From the NCBI GenBank assembly GCA_020635195.1, contig JACKAG010000011.1:1-64000 (forward strand): a DNA stretch of 64,000 bases. The letters are read 5' to 3'. A model generated the notes under the pieces. That model did not search any database, was not told where the DNA came from, and saw only the letters and a list, made by a program, of their open reading frames with translations. Both the position numbers and the translations under genes were made by a program. Of this stretch, positions 42,344 to 50,903 are shown in pieces (within the stretch, counting starts at the first letter, position 1; each line of letters begins with the position of its first letter). This stretch comes from Deltaproteobacteria bacterium. Lineage in GTDB: Bacteria > Bdellovibrionota_B > Oligoflexia > Oligoflexales > Bog-1112.

Positions 42344-43807
42344 TTGTTTCAGGAAGACATTGCATCTCAGCCTCAGTTATTTTCCTTTTCTTATGCAGAA
42401 CTCGTCCCCCAGGACTCAGATGTCTGGTTGTACATAGATCTCTTTTCTCAGATAGACCTGAGTGAGTTTTCAGATCTCTATTCAAAACAAGGACAGGAAG
42501 CCAAAGACCCTGAGCTGATGCTAAGGACAATATTTTATGGGCTGACTCATGGAGCTGTATCTGGCAGGAAACTGTCAGATTTCTGCCGTTATGATAATCG
42601 ATTTATCCTTTTATCAGGAGCCAGAAGGCCAGATCCTCGTACATTTCAACGATTTCTGGTCCGGCACGACTCACAGTTGAAAGATTTGTTTGCGAATGTC
42701 GTACGACTTGCCCAAAGTATGGGACTGGTGAGTCTTGGGAAAATTGCCATAGATGGCAGCAAGTTCAGGGCCCCGACCTCAAAACATAAAGCCATGTCCT
42801 ATGGTCATATGAAGAAAGCCGTAGAACAGATTCAGTCTGAACTGGAAAAACTGAAAAAGTCCCTGGCAGAGGAGAACAGAAAACAGACAAATGAATTTTC
42901 GGCTACATTACCTGAAGAAATTCAGAAGCGGGAACGGCGTCTTGAAAAAATTAAAGCTGCAAAAGCTGCTCTGGAGGCTGAAAAAGGGGAAGCGATCCGG
43001 GATAAGGATCAGAAATCTTTCAATGATCATGAAGCTCTTCCCATGGGTGGAAAAAACAAGGAATTTGGCTACGTATACAACTGCCAGGCTGCTGTTGATG
43101 AAAAACATCAGATTATCGTAGCGGCAGAAATCCATGACAGCCAGAATGATGCAGCTGCGATCGGAAAGATGCTGGATGCCACAAAAGAGACCTGTGGAAA
43201 AAATCCGGAACAGGCTCTTGCTGACTCAGGATACGGCTCTTATGAGGATATCAGAGCGGTAGAATCCAGATCTGTTGACCCCGTTATAGCTCTGGCAAAA
43301 GGCGAACACTCCGGAAAAGAAACGTATGCAGATGAGATAAAAGCTGGTAACGAAGAGAATGAATTTCATTGTCCGGCAGGCAAAGTTCTTCCCATTAAAA
43401 CACTGCATAAAGACGGGATGATCAGCTTTCATCTTCCGGATGGATTTTGTGACCACTGTCCCTTTTTATCCAGCTGCAAGGTGAACAGCAGAGCAAAATC
43501 CAGGATAAAAAATCCCCTGAAAATACATAATAAAGAAAAACATGAGAAGATAAGAACCCACCGTCAAAAAATGAGAACGACAGAAATCATAGAGGTGTAT
43601 AAACGCCGAAAAGCTATAGTTGAGCCTGTTTTTGGTAATATCAAAAACAAAGGGATAAAGATTCTTGTCAAAGGAAAACAAAAAGTATCTCTATGGTGGA
43701 AGCTGGCAGCGACAGCGCACAATATCGAAAAAATGATCAAACATCTTAAGATTGATCCCAGGATGAGTGCGTCTTCTTCCTTAGCCACAACGGTGACCTC
43801 GGGGTAG
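42344..43807 (+). CDS. IS1182-family DDE transposase
   Basis: A 487-residue transposase. The N-terminal region has DPELMLRTIFYGLTHGAVSGRKL and GARRPDPRTFQRFL, both typical of IS1182. Catalytic acids are likely in IAIDGSKFRA, ALADSGYGS and AIVEPVFGNIKNKG. A coiled-coil insert spans about 160-225, and a Cys cluster (CDHCPFLSSC) lies near 368. The start is TTG 42344 with AAGGA 8 nt upstream; no earlier in-frame ATG fits. No frameshift or stop interrupts it. Confidence 0.92.
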   Translation: MFQEDIASQPQLFSFSYAELVPQDSDVWLYIDLFSQIDLSEFSDLYSKQGQEAKDPELMLRTIFYGLTHGAVSGRKLSDFCRYDNRFILLSGARRPDPRTFQRFLVRHDSQLKDLFANVVRLAQSMGLVSLGKIAIDGSKFRAPTSKHKAMSYGHMKKAVEQIQSELEKLKKSLAEENRKQTNEFSATLPEEIQKRERRLEKIKAAKAALEAEKGEAIRDKDQKSFNDHEALPMGGKNKEFGYVYNCQAAVDEKHQIIVAAEIHDSQNDAAAIGKMLDATKETCGKNPEQALADSGYGSYEDIRAVESRSVDPVIALAKGEHSGKETYADEIKAGNEENEFHCPAGKVLPIKTLHKDGMISFHLPDGFCDHCPFLSSCKVNSRAKSRIKNPLKIHNKEKHEKIRTHRQKMRTTEIIEVYKRRKAIVEPVFGNIKNKGIKILVKGKQKVSLWWKLAATAHNIEKMIKHLKIDPRMSASSSLATTVTSG

Positions 43808-43957
43808 CGGTCGGAACATAATCATTGTATTATCAGCGCATTATATTGCACATCGATCGCAAAATCTGTTTGATAGCATCATTGGATACTCAGGTGAACG
43901 AATCTCTCTTTGCGTGAATATTTCATCAGGATTTAATGTGTGTTTTTACAATTTAGA

Positions 43958-43974
43958 GAATGTGCCGCGCCCTC
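43958..43974 (-). repeat. Right terminal inverted repeat of the IS1182-type element
   Basis: Reverse complement of 42262-42278 without mismatch, directly followed by CTAG at 43975-43978. Confidence 0.92.
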
Positions 43975-43978
43975 CTAG

Positions 43979-44396
43979 GAAAAATGAAATTAGGCCGCTC
44001 AAATGGTCTTAGGTGGACTTTGCTACTGGGTTCATCAACTTGCACCACACCAAGAACGGTGAGGACAGGTCCATTGCCATGAATGACCAGTTGCGGCAGT
44101 TTTTGAGTACCATACCCAAGGACCATGAGCATGTGTTCCTGAACCGTAAAGGTCTGCTTATCAGCCCATGGCAGGTGGATAATGCTCTTGCCAAGTTGCA
44201 AAAGCAGTACCCTGACATGAAAAAGTTCAGGTGCCATGACCTTCGACACACGTTTGCTTACAACTACCTGCTGAAGGGCGGTAACATGTACTCCTTGCAG
44301 CAGGTATTGGGCCACAAGCAAATCGGTCTTACTGTGGACTTGTATGGAAACCTCAAGGCCAAGGATTTGAAGGAAGTGTCGCCTTATGGGTTTTAA
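43979..44396 (+). pseudogene. Tyrosine recombinase (phage-type integrase) C-terminal remnant
   Basis: In one frame the sequence reads RPLKWS, then a TAG stop (44010-44012), then VDFATGFINLHHTKNG to the end; a normal integrase has LKWSDVDF at this place, so the stop is a nonsense mutation inside the gene. Retained catalytic parts are HDLRHTF (the H-x-x-R box), LGHKQI (second His) and VDLYGN (nucleophilic Tyr). The N-terminal and first-Arg regions are absent. Its TAA shares TTAA with the convergent immunity gene of cassette B. It hints that cassette B came with, or sits at the edge of, an integrated element. Confidence 0.82.
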
Positions 44397-44755
44397 CGAA
44401 GTTCGTCGTCAAACATAGATTCAGGCAATTGACGAACACCGAAGTTTTCAAACAAACACTGGATTCGTTCCATATAATCATGGTGACTAACTTCGCTCAA
44501 GTTGGAAATCTTGTAATTATCACTAGAGTCAAAGTGATGGGTAAAGTATGACAAGATAATTCCATGAATCTTGAATAGCTTCTTAACGAGGTCTTTTGGC
44601 AGCTCCGGCTTTTCCGAATAAAATCCGCTTAAAGCATTAATTTCATCGTACATTGGCCAAAATAAATCCTTATCAAAAACTCCATCCTCATGCAGTCGAC
44701 CGATAAAGGTTTTATCGTTACCATTGAAATTAGTGTCAATTACGGTAGTTTCCAT
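44393..44755 (-). CDS. Putative immunity protein for toxin B
   Basis: A 120-residue soluble, acidic, helical protein (for example FDKDLFWPMYDEINALSGFY; ILSYFTHHFDSSDNYKISNL). It follows the toxin gene after 8 nt on the same strand and is AT rich. Position, size and composition fit an immunity protein; it faintly recalls small helical Imm families, but I cannot name one securely. It does not resemble the 85-residue colicin E3 immunity protein although its toxin partner looks E3-like. Confidence 0.62.
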   Translation of the reverse strand: METTVIDTNFNGNDKTFIGRLHEDGVFDKDLFWPMYDEINALSGFYSEKPELPKDLVKKLFKIHGIILSYFTHHFDSSDNYKISNLSEVSHHDYMERIQCLFENFGVRQLPESMFDDELR

Positions 44756-44763
44756 TACAAATC

Positions 44764-46251
44764 CTATAAGTTAATGCTTCGGCCAGCAGCCTTAGTCGTT
44801 TTGTCAACATTAATAGTTCCATCGAGGTTCAACACGTGCTTGAACTTCCCATTTGAATCAAACACCTCTAAATGGTCTTTGTGTAATCCGTCCAGGTAAT
44901 AGTGGTCACCCTTCTTAATGGTTTCTCCGACTTTGCTATTTGCCTTGTAAACGGCTTGGCCTTGCACTCTAGTGGTGGTCTTTGCCGACTGGCTTTTCAT
45001 TTGCTTTCCAAAAACATTCTGAAAGAACTCAGTCATATTCCCAACAGGGCTTGTTGCCTTCCCTGAGTTTTTCTTTAGAAACTCAAGATTAATCTTTATT
45101 GAACCTGTTTCACTGCCAGGAAGGAAGGGCTTGTTCAGGTATTCGGCAAATTTCTTGACTTGTTCGCCAGTTTTAACTCCAAAAGACTTCGCAGAGTCAT
45201 AAACTTTCTCAGCTTTATGGATAATCCCTGCGGAATCTGCTCCCATGCCGAGACGATCAACTATTTTTGCAAATTTCCCGACCTTGCTGCCAAGTCCGGC
45301 GCTCAGCGCTCCAGCAGAAGCCATCAGTCTTTCGCTGGTAGATAAGTCCTCACCCGTAATCAAGTGTCTTCCGGAAATACTTTCATAAACATCCCGGACC
45401 CAACTGACTCCTGGAGTCAGACTGGTGGCAAGATCAAGAACCGTTTCTGCAAGACCAATACCAAATAAAGCATCTTCTGTTTCATCCTGTCTGGCAAGCT
45501 CCAGTGAATCTTGTGCAACTTCCCTTGAGATATCTACGATGTTCTGACGCCGATCCGGAAAATCCATCTCCTGAATTTTTTTCTCTGCAGCTAATCTTTT
45601 TTCTCTATAATGGCTAAAACGTTCCAGAAGTTCCAGTTTCTGACGGTTCAGGCTTTCCAGTCTGGCATTCTCTTCATTTATCTGTTTTGTTTTTTGAGCA
45701 AGTTTTGCGATCTCATCGTAGTTTTGTTTTGTTTTTGCACGATTTTCTCTGGACTCCTCTGTCGTACAGTCTTTTGAAATATTGGCGGTCATATGCCACT
45801 GGTTAATCCTGTCGATATCCTCCATCATACTGGAATAGATGCGCCTGGATTCATCGGGGCTTAAACGACCCGGCACCCCATCCCACATACTTCCTTCATG
45901 AGATCTGTCCGGATATGGAGCCGTGGAAGGTAGATAAGGGCGAGCTGATGGCGCTTCAGGCTGTGGTGGCGTGTCAGAATATAAGGATACGTCAGGAGCC
46001 TGTTGTAGATCTTTATAAGTAGGCCCGGGAGAACATGGAGGAGGTTTTACAACATAAGCCCTCTCCCAGTGTCTTACAATTATGTTGCGATCTTTCTGCC
46101 CTTCAACTCCATGGTCCCAGCCATCTCTTATCTCAACTCCACCTTCGACAACCACATAAGGTTTGCCACACTCTTTCGCATGTAGAATACCAAGGCAGCT
46201 TAAACAGGCTGCCAATATCATAAGAAGAAAATATTTATTTTTTAAATGCAT
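44764..46251 (-). CDS. Exported polymorphic toxin with Pre-toxin TG domain and colicin-E3-like RNase C-terminus
   Basis: A 495-residue protein. The signal peptide is MHLKNKYFLLMILAACLSCLGILHA; a Pro-rich region covers 70-130, a long coiled coil 165-235, and the Pre-toxin-TG domain 268-330 (VLDLATSLTPGVSWVRDVY; EDLSTSERLMASAGALSAG). The last 65 residues resemble the colicin E3 cytotoxic domain, a 16S rRNA nuclease: Asp454, His457, Glu462 and Arg491 match the order and spacing of E3 Asp510, His513, Glu517 and Arg545 with a one-residue insertion, and the small strands LEVFDSNGKF and NLDGTINVD fit too. It follows the small Cys-hairpin gene by 1 nt. AGGAAG inside that gene serves as its ribosome site. 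Confidence 0.82.
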   Translation of the reverse strand: MHLKNKYFLLMILAACLSCLGILHAKECGKPYVVVEGGVEIRDGWDHGVEGQKDRNIIVRHWERAYVVKPPPCSPGPTYKDLQQAPDVSLYSDTPPQPEAPSARPYLPSTAPYPDRSHEGSMWDGVPGRLSPDESRRIYSSMMEDIDRINQWHMTANISKDCTTEESRENRAKTKQNYDEIAKLAQKTKQINEENARLESLNRQKLELLERFSHYREKRLAAEKKIQEMDFPDRRQNIVDISREVAQDSLELARQDETEDALFGIGLAETVLDLATSLTPGVSWVRDVYESISGRHLITGEDLSTSERLMASAGALSAGLGSKVGKFAKIVDRLGMGADSAGIIHKAEKVYDSAKSFGVKTGEQVKKFAEYLNKPFLPGSETGSIKINLEFLKKNSGKATSPVGNMTEFFQNVFGKQMKSQSAKTTTRVQGQAVYKANSKVGETIKKGDHYYLDGLHKDHLEVFDSNGKFKHVLNLDGTINVDKTTKAAGRSINL

Positions 46252-46252
46252 A

Positions 46253-46717
46253 TTACACTTCCTGTTCTTGCAATTTCTGATTTACATTTGCTTCTTGCTG
46301 CTTATTTTCTTCCAGTTGATTCCCTGCTGTTCCACAAGTTTCGCTCCCACTTTTTTTCATATTTTCAGACTTTTTGAAATTATTTTCTGAATTTTTTCTC
46401 TCCTTATCACGATATTCTTTTTCAACACATGTTTCATAATCTTGTTTCGCATCTTTTGCCATCTGATGATATCTGAAAGCAACAGCAGCGGGTCCCCCTC
46501 CTGTAAGAATCCCAAGGCACCCTCCTGCTGGAGGGAGACAAGCGGCTCCAATCGCTGTTCCAGCTGCACCAGCAGTTACCGATACCTTTGACCAATATCT
46601 GCTTTCTTCCTCAAAATTTTGCCATCTTTCGTATTCATGCTTACATATCTCAGAAGCCTTCATATGTCCTGACATACAAAAGATTATAGATACGACAAAG
46701 CAAGATAATATTTTCAT
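46253..46717 (-). CDS. Small exported Cys/hydrophobic-hairpin protein, partner of toxin B
   Basis: A 154-residue counterpart of the protein at 21518-21949. Signal peptide MKILSCFVVSIIFCMSGHMKA|SE; Cys25; a charged helix; a Gly/Ala-rich hairpin at about 47-81 containing the same AGTAI; Cys97 in DYETCVEKEYRDK; then a Lys/Glu/Asn/Gln-rich tail. The two outer cysteines are 72 residues apart here and 66 in cassette A. It also has Cys60 and Cys67 in the hairpin and Cys128 in the tail. Its ribosome site (AGGAG) is in the arm of a hairpin at 46720-46749. Confidence 0.72.
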   Translation of the reverse strand: MKILSCFVVSIIFCMSGHMKASEICKHEYERWQNFEEESRYWSKVSVTAGAAGTAIGAACLPPAGGCLGILTGGGPAAVAFRYHQMAKDAKQDYETCVEKEYRDKERKNSENNFKKSENMKKSGSETCGTAGNQLEENKQQEANVNQKLQEQEV

Positions 46718-46719
46718 TT

Positions 46720-46749
46720 GACCACTCCTGGTTTCTCTTTTCAGTGGTC
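46720..46749 (-). promoter_or_regulatory. Inverted repeat overlapping the ribosome-binding site of cassette B
   Basis: GACCACT (46720-46726) and AGTGGTC (46743-46749), perfect 7-nt arms with a 16-nt loop. On the minus strand the 3' arm overlaps the AGGAG Shine-Dalgarno and ends 2 nt before the start codon, so folding of the mRNA could hide the ribosome site. No equivalent is seen before cassette A. Confidence 0.45.
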
Positions 46750-47028
46750 CAAAGAAAACGAGCTTTTAGCACTTCAAAAATGAAGAATCAAGATATAATG
46801 ACCTCTGAGGAAAATTCTCACAAGGCGGTCTCATTTAAAAAATTAATGATTTTAATTCGTTTATGGTGCGATCGATTATGGCTCTGGAGAACTATAGACA
46901 TCCAAAAAAGTAATCTGGATTTTTTGTCTTCAATCATTTCTACTTGAAGAGAAATTTAGCAGAATTTCGGCCTTGCTTTTCTGGATTACTATATATGTCG
47001 AAGACAGGATCAATCCGAAGAGGAGAGC
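46750..47028. other. Intergenic region upstream of cassette B
   Basis: No supported gene. A 67-codon frame at 46744-46947 on the plus strand has no ribosome site or protein-like composition. The stretch is AT rich and should include the cassette B promoter; no clear -35/-10 pair is identified. Confidence 0.4.
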
Positions 47029-47058
47029 AAGGACATCATAACGTCAATTGATGTCCTT
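47029..47058 (-). terminator. Hairpin just downstream of lepB
   Basis: AAGGACATCA and TGATGTCCTT, perfect 10-nt arms with a 10-nt loop, starting 15 nt after the lepB stop on the minus strand. There is no T-run, so it may be a non-classical terminator or mRNA-stabilising hairpin. Confidence 0.4.
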
Positions 47059-47073
47059 CTCACACACATTTAT

Positions 47074-47730
47074 CTACAAAACATTACCTATTCTTTCCCA
47101 GTGGAATGAACGTGTAGGCCAGTCGAAAGAAAAATAAATCAGCCGGGCTTTTCCTAAAAGATTCTCTTTCGGAACGAAGCCCCATCTGCGACTATCATCA
47201 CTTTCATCCCGATTATCACCCATTGCAAAATAGTGGCCTTCAGGAACCCGGACCTTTACGGGAGGGACATGGGAAGAAGAAGGGACTCTCCTGATAAAAT
47301 AAGTTTTATCATCCAGAGTCTCCTGATAAAGCCCTCCTTTTGAGAGGATTTCCCTTAACTGACCTTCACCGGAAACAGAAATATTTAACGCCTCTCCGTT
47401 CACTTTAATAAATCCATATCCGACTTCAATCAGGTCACCCGGAAGACCGATCAACCTTTTAACAAAAGTCATGGGCTCATGAGGAGCATCAAAAACAATA
47501 ACATCACCACGCTGGGGAAGCGAAAGTTCAAAAAGACGGATTCTGGTAAAAGGAATACGAAGATCATAAGCCATCTGATTCACAAACAGCTTATCTCCGG
47601 GCTCAATCGTGGGCTTCATCGACCCCGTCGGCACAGTGTAATTAGCAACAAATGTTGATTTAAAAGCACAAATCACCATAATCATGATGGACAGTGATAA
47701 GACTTCTGATCTGATTTTTTTGTAATCCAT
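47074..47730 (-). CDS. lepB: Signal peptidase I
   Basis: A 218-residue membrane serine protease that removes Sec and Tat signal peptides. One N-terminal helix (about 10-28), catalytic Ser37 in PTGSMKPT, general-base Lys91 in FVKRLIGLPGD, box RGDVIVFDAP, and the C-terminal GDNRDESDDSRRWGFVP. The extracytoplasmic insertion is shorter than in E. coli but within the normal range. AGGAG precedes the ATG by about 10 nt. It would process the many exported proteins in this window. Confidence 0.96.
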   Translation of the reverse strand: MDYKKIRSEVLSLSIMIMVICAFKSTFVANYTVPTGSMKPTIEPGDKLFVNQMAYDLRIPFTRIRLFELSLPQRGDVIVFDAPHEPMTFVKRLIGLPGDLIEVGYGFIKVNGEALNISVSGEGQLREILSKGGLYQETLDDKTYFIRRVPSSSHVPPVKVRVPEGHYFAMGDNRDESDDSRRWGFVPKENLLGKARLIYFSFDWPTRSFHWERIGNVL

Positions 47731-47818
47731 ATAAAACGATCTCCTGATAGTCAGCCTTACACAGCCACAGAGCTGTGTCGTATTTCACATAATTTTTTTT
47801 ATGATGATTCCGTGATGC

Positions 47819-48145
47819 TCAGGACATAAGCGGAGGACTACTTCCGGAGAACGTAAAAAGAAAGCACTTCTTAAGCCGGACTAAGGGGGTCTTATAGTCC
47901 GGACAACCATGAACCGCCCCCCACAAGAAAGTCAGAAGATTCAGATCTGCAAGAGGTACAGGGCTATGATTGCAGATATCCAGATCATAATCCGGATTTT
48001 CAGCAGAATCAGCGTAAATCCGTGGAAGGTCCGGGTTGATAAACTCCGGCCTGTCTTTCTCAAGAAAGCAGGATGTTGCTGCCAGTAGTGAATTACCGAC
48101 CGTACAGCAAAAAAGAATAAACAGGATGTTACGCATTCTCTCCAT
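47819..48145 (-). CDS. Small exported protein of unknown function
   Basis: About 108 residues from ATG 48145; ATG 48136 is also possible, and a TTG at 48166 extends the frame. The signal peptide is ILFILFCCTVGNSLLAA, followed by a mature domain of about 85 residues with four cysteines (TSCFLEKD, LDICNHSP, HGCPDYK, KKCFLF) that could form two disulfides. I recognise no family. The ribosome site is weak. Confidence 0.5.
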   Translation of the reverse strand: MERMRNILFILFCCTVGNSLLAATSCFLEKDRPEFINPDLPRIYADSAENPDYDLDICNHSPVPLADLNLLTFLWGAVHGCPDYKTPLVRLKKCFLFTFSGSSPPLMS

Positions 48146-48304
48146 AATGGAAAGAGGGTACAACAAATTTGTCAGACTTCCAATTTAATTCAAAAAATAT
48201 CAATAATATCAAATAAAAATAACTGAAAGAAATTAAGCCGACATCATAATGAACAGATCAGCTCCTTCATCCTCGAGCTTCCTGCGGGTCAGAAAGCATA
48301 CGAC

Positions 48305-50638
48305 TTAATTTTTCAGGATAATTTCCTTCAGGGATTCATAAAGAACAGAACGATCAGCTTCCGAAAGACCAATCAGCCTTGCACCACAGACCGTACGCTC
48401 ACCACGCATTGCAGCCCAGCGAACTTCACATTCAACAGGCAAAAGTCCACTTTTGACAACAGAAACATGATTCAGCGTCCCAGGCTCCTGCATCAGAATC
48501 GAATCTATCCTGATGCGCTCGCCAGCGCTTACGGCATGAAATAAAGTCATAGCAATACCTGTCAGAGAAAAATTAATGACAAGCCCACGCCCGACTGTAG
48601 AAACAATTTCCATTTGTCTGGACTCGTTAATCGGCCATCTGGGAGCCCGCCCTCTCGATTCATGCTTATCTTCAAACGCTTTCCGGGCCTCATCCAGCAG
48701 ATGTTGTTTCAGAATCAAAGGCTGATAGTGCCAGGCTCTCGCAGAGATGCCCTGCACCTCAAAGTCAACAGACACCAGTTCAATGCCAGCACTGTCACCT
48801 CCGAAATGACTGGCCAAAGACATACTGCTTTCCGAAATCATAATATTAAAAGGTTCGCATGCATCCTTCAGAGCCGAAGCAAAATTAACAGCATGTCCTA
48901 CAATCATAAAATCAATCTGATCACGTTCTCCTATGTCCCCGATATAAACCTTAGCAGAGTGAATACCAAATCTTAGTGGGATCATAGGATCACCAAAGCG
49001 GACTCTTTCAAGACTTTTGAACACATGTTCATTCTGAATTGCTTCTGCACAGGCAATAGCCTGATCTGCATGCTCTGTATTGCGGACGCCCCCCACATAG
49101 CTATAACCAAAAAAACAGACAATCCCATTTGCAGAGTGTTGATCAATGAGAATACCGCCATGCTCGTGAATACGATGGATAAACAGCTCCTGCATGTCCC
49201 GGATGGAGTCAAAAATAATATCCGGACTTTCTTTTTCTGCCAGATCAGAAAACGACACAAGATCAAGGAACATAACCGTCATCATCTGCTGACTTGCCTC
49301 TCTTACAAGAGAGCCCGGATCTTTTGCCAACTCTCTGACCATATGAGGAGGAACAAGCCCCCGAAGATTCATCATACAGGAGCGAATAATACGCCCTCGT
49401 CTGATAGTTTTAAGACAGAAAAACAGCAAACTGCTTGATACGACAGCAATGACTGCTGGCATCCAGGGAACAGCTAAAGAAGCAAAACAAAAAAGAAGCA
49501 TTCCGAAAACAAAAAAAGCAAGAACAAGAGCCGTAACAGAAATCCAGAAACCAGCAACAGCAAAATGCACTCCGACAGCAGCTCCTGACAACACTCCAGC
49601 CAGAATAAACAGTCCCCCGGCATTGACAGGCCTGATCCAGTTCTTCGTCAGAATGCTGTTTACCAGAGATATCAGAACATAACCCTTCGGAATTTTTCCG
49701 ATCGGACTTTCCCGGATATCCACATTTCCCTCAGAAAAGTCAGGCAGGATCATCACGATATCACCCTTCTGTACTTTATCTTCTTTGCTGTCTTCTGGTT
49801 TTTTTGAAAGAAGAGGCCAGATGCTTCCAACTTTTAATCGCAGCTCGCTGATACTAGGAAAATTCACCACTGTAAGATGATTATGGTCTGTATAGACCCA
49901 CTCACCATTCAGCAAAAATTTATTGTGATCAATTTTCATTTCTCTGGCAGCCATAACAGCCAGATGAGGAAAAACCTGCTTATAACCAATCCGACGAAAA
50001 AGATCTGTTTTTCCAAAAGACTCATCATCAGAACGACCAATTTTATAAAAAAGTCCGGAAACCTGCTGATCAGGTCCATAGGCTTCATAGTGACGAATCG
50101 GAAGCCATTCTGCCCGGCCCGGGTCCTGATCCGTCAGCTTAAAAACATCCAGCTCCGGACGAGCCCAGTCCATCATGCTGTCACGAAATATGAAATGTTT
50201 CCTGCCTCTGGGCGCGTATGTTTCAGTAAAACCACTTGCAACAACAGGAGCTGAAGTCCTGAGAGCTTCTCTGAGAGTTTCCCGATCCTCTTGTCCCTTC
50301 AGATCCGCAAAGCTTTTATCGATCATGATAAGGGCAGGATCAGATTTTGATAGCTTCCGTAATATGTCTCCCCACATATTCATGGGAATATCTGTCATCT
50401 TCATTTTTTCAAGAGTAAGATCATCCTGAGCATAAACTTTGAGTGATGGATGAATAGATGGGGCGACTCCAGCCCATTCTCTGATCATGAACTGAACCTT
50501 AGCCGCAAAAGAACCCAGCACCTCGTCTCCCAGAGGGCTCAGAAGCATGCTATAATTCAGGCCAGCCACAAGTAAAAGCCAGAATATCCCATGTCCCTTC
50601 TGAACTATATGAGAAAACCAATGCTTTCTGAGACGCAA
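48305..50638 (-). CDS. CHASE2 sensor with degenerate class III nucleotide cyclase domain and PilZ-like C-terminus
   Basis: 777 residues from TTG 50638, which has GGAGG 6 nt upstream; an ATG at 50734 without a good site opens the same frame. Order: N-terminal helix (HGIFWLLLVAGLNYSMLL), extracytoplasmic CHASE2 region (FAAKVQFMIREW, ALIMIDKSFADL), three helices (AGGLFILAG to SSLLFFCLKTI), cyclase domain, PilZ-like end (VINFSLTGIAM). The first metal Asp is kept (FLDLVSFSDL). The second is Asn in SANGIVCFFGYS, the adenine-contacting Lys position there is Gln, and the transition-state Arg of VNxAxR is Ala (VNFASALK). The cyclase is probably inactive or altered. The PilZ RxxxR motif is imperfect. 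Confidence 0.82.
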   Translation of the reverse strand: MRLRKHWFSHIVQKGHGIFWLLLVAGLNYSMLLSPLGDEVLGSFAAKVQFMIREWAGVAPSIHPSLKVYAQDDLTLEKMKMTDIPMNMWGDILRKLSKSDPALIMIDKSFADLKGQEDRETLREALRTSAPVVASGFTETYAPRGRKHFIFRDSMMDWARPELDVFKLTDQDPGRAEWLPIRHYEAYGPDQQVSGLFYKIGRSDDESFGKTDLFRRIGYKQVFPHLAVMAAREMKIDHNKFLLNGEWVYTDHNHLTVVNFPSISELRLKVGSIWPLLSKKPEDSKEDKVQKGDIVMILPDFSEGNVDIRESPIGKIPKGYVLISLVNSILTKNWIRPVNAGGLFILAGVLSGAAVGVHFAVAGFWISVTALVLAFFVFGMLLFCFASLAVPWMPAVIAVVSSSLLFFCLKTIRRGRIIRSCMMNLRGLVPPHMVRELAKDPGSLVREASQQMMTVMFLDLVSFSDLAEKESPDIIFDSIRDMQELFIHRIHEHGGILIDQHSANGIVCFFGYSYVGGVRNTEHADQAIACAEAIQNEHVFKSLERVRFGDPMIPLRFGIHSAKVYIGDIGERDQIDFMIVGHAVNFASALKDACEPFNIMISESSMSLASHFGGDSAGIELVSVDFEVQGISARAWHYQPLILKQHLLDEARKAFEDKHESRGRAPRWPINESRQMEIVSTVGRGLVINFSLTGIAMTLFHAVSAGERIRIDSILMQEPGTLNHVSVVKSGLLPVECEVRWAAMRGERTVCGARLIGLSEADRSVLYESLKEIILKN

Positions 50639-50903
50639 GCCGCACCTCCGGAAAAAATCGTCCGTCTTTCTCGCTATCGGAAGCTGCCAGCAAAGGCAAA
50701 ATTTCAGCTGGTACAAATTGCCCAACTGAACCATGCGAATTTTTCAGAAAATCATCAGAAATTCGAAGCAAAACATCAGATTAAGAACTGACGTGAAAGA
50801 TGTAATCAATATAGGGAAAATAAAAATGATTGATAGAATATGATATGCACAAGATAAAGATTTCTGTCTGTTCATTCAGACCAGACAGCATGCAGTGCAA
50901 ATA

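Larger units (their letters stand above)
42262..43974 (+). mobile_element. IS1182-family insertion sequence, complete
   Basis: A 1713-bp element with perfect 17-bp terminal inverted repeats (GAGGGCGCGGCACATTC at the left, its reverse complement at the right). It is flanked on both sides by CTAG (42258-42261 and 43975-43978), the likely 4-bp target duplication. It carries one long transposase gene and looks intact. It separates the IS630 remnant from an integrase remnant. Confidence 0.9.

Noticed and set aside
46744..46947. 67-codon plus-strand frame upstream of cassette B
   Set aside because: No ribosome site, no protein-like composition, and it begins inside the inverted repeat before the cassette.
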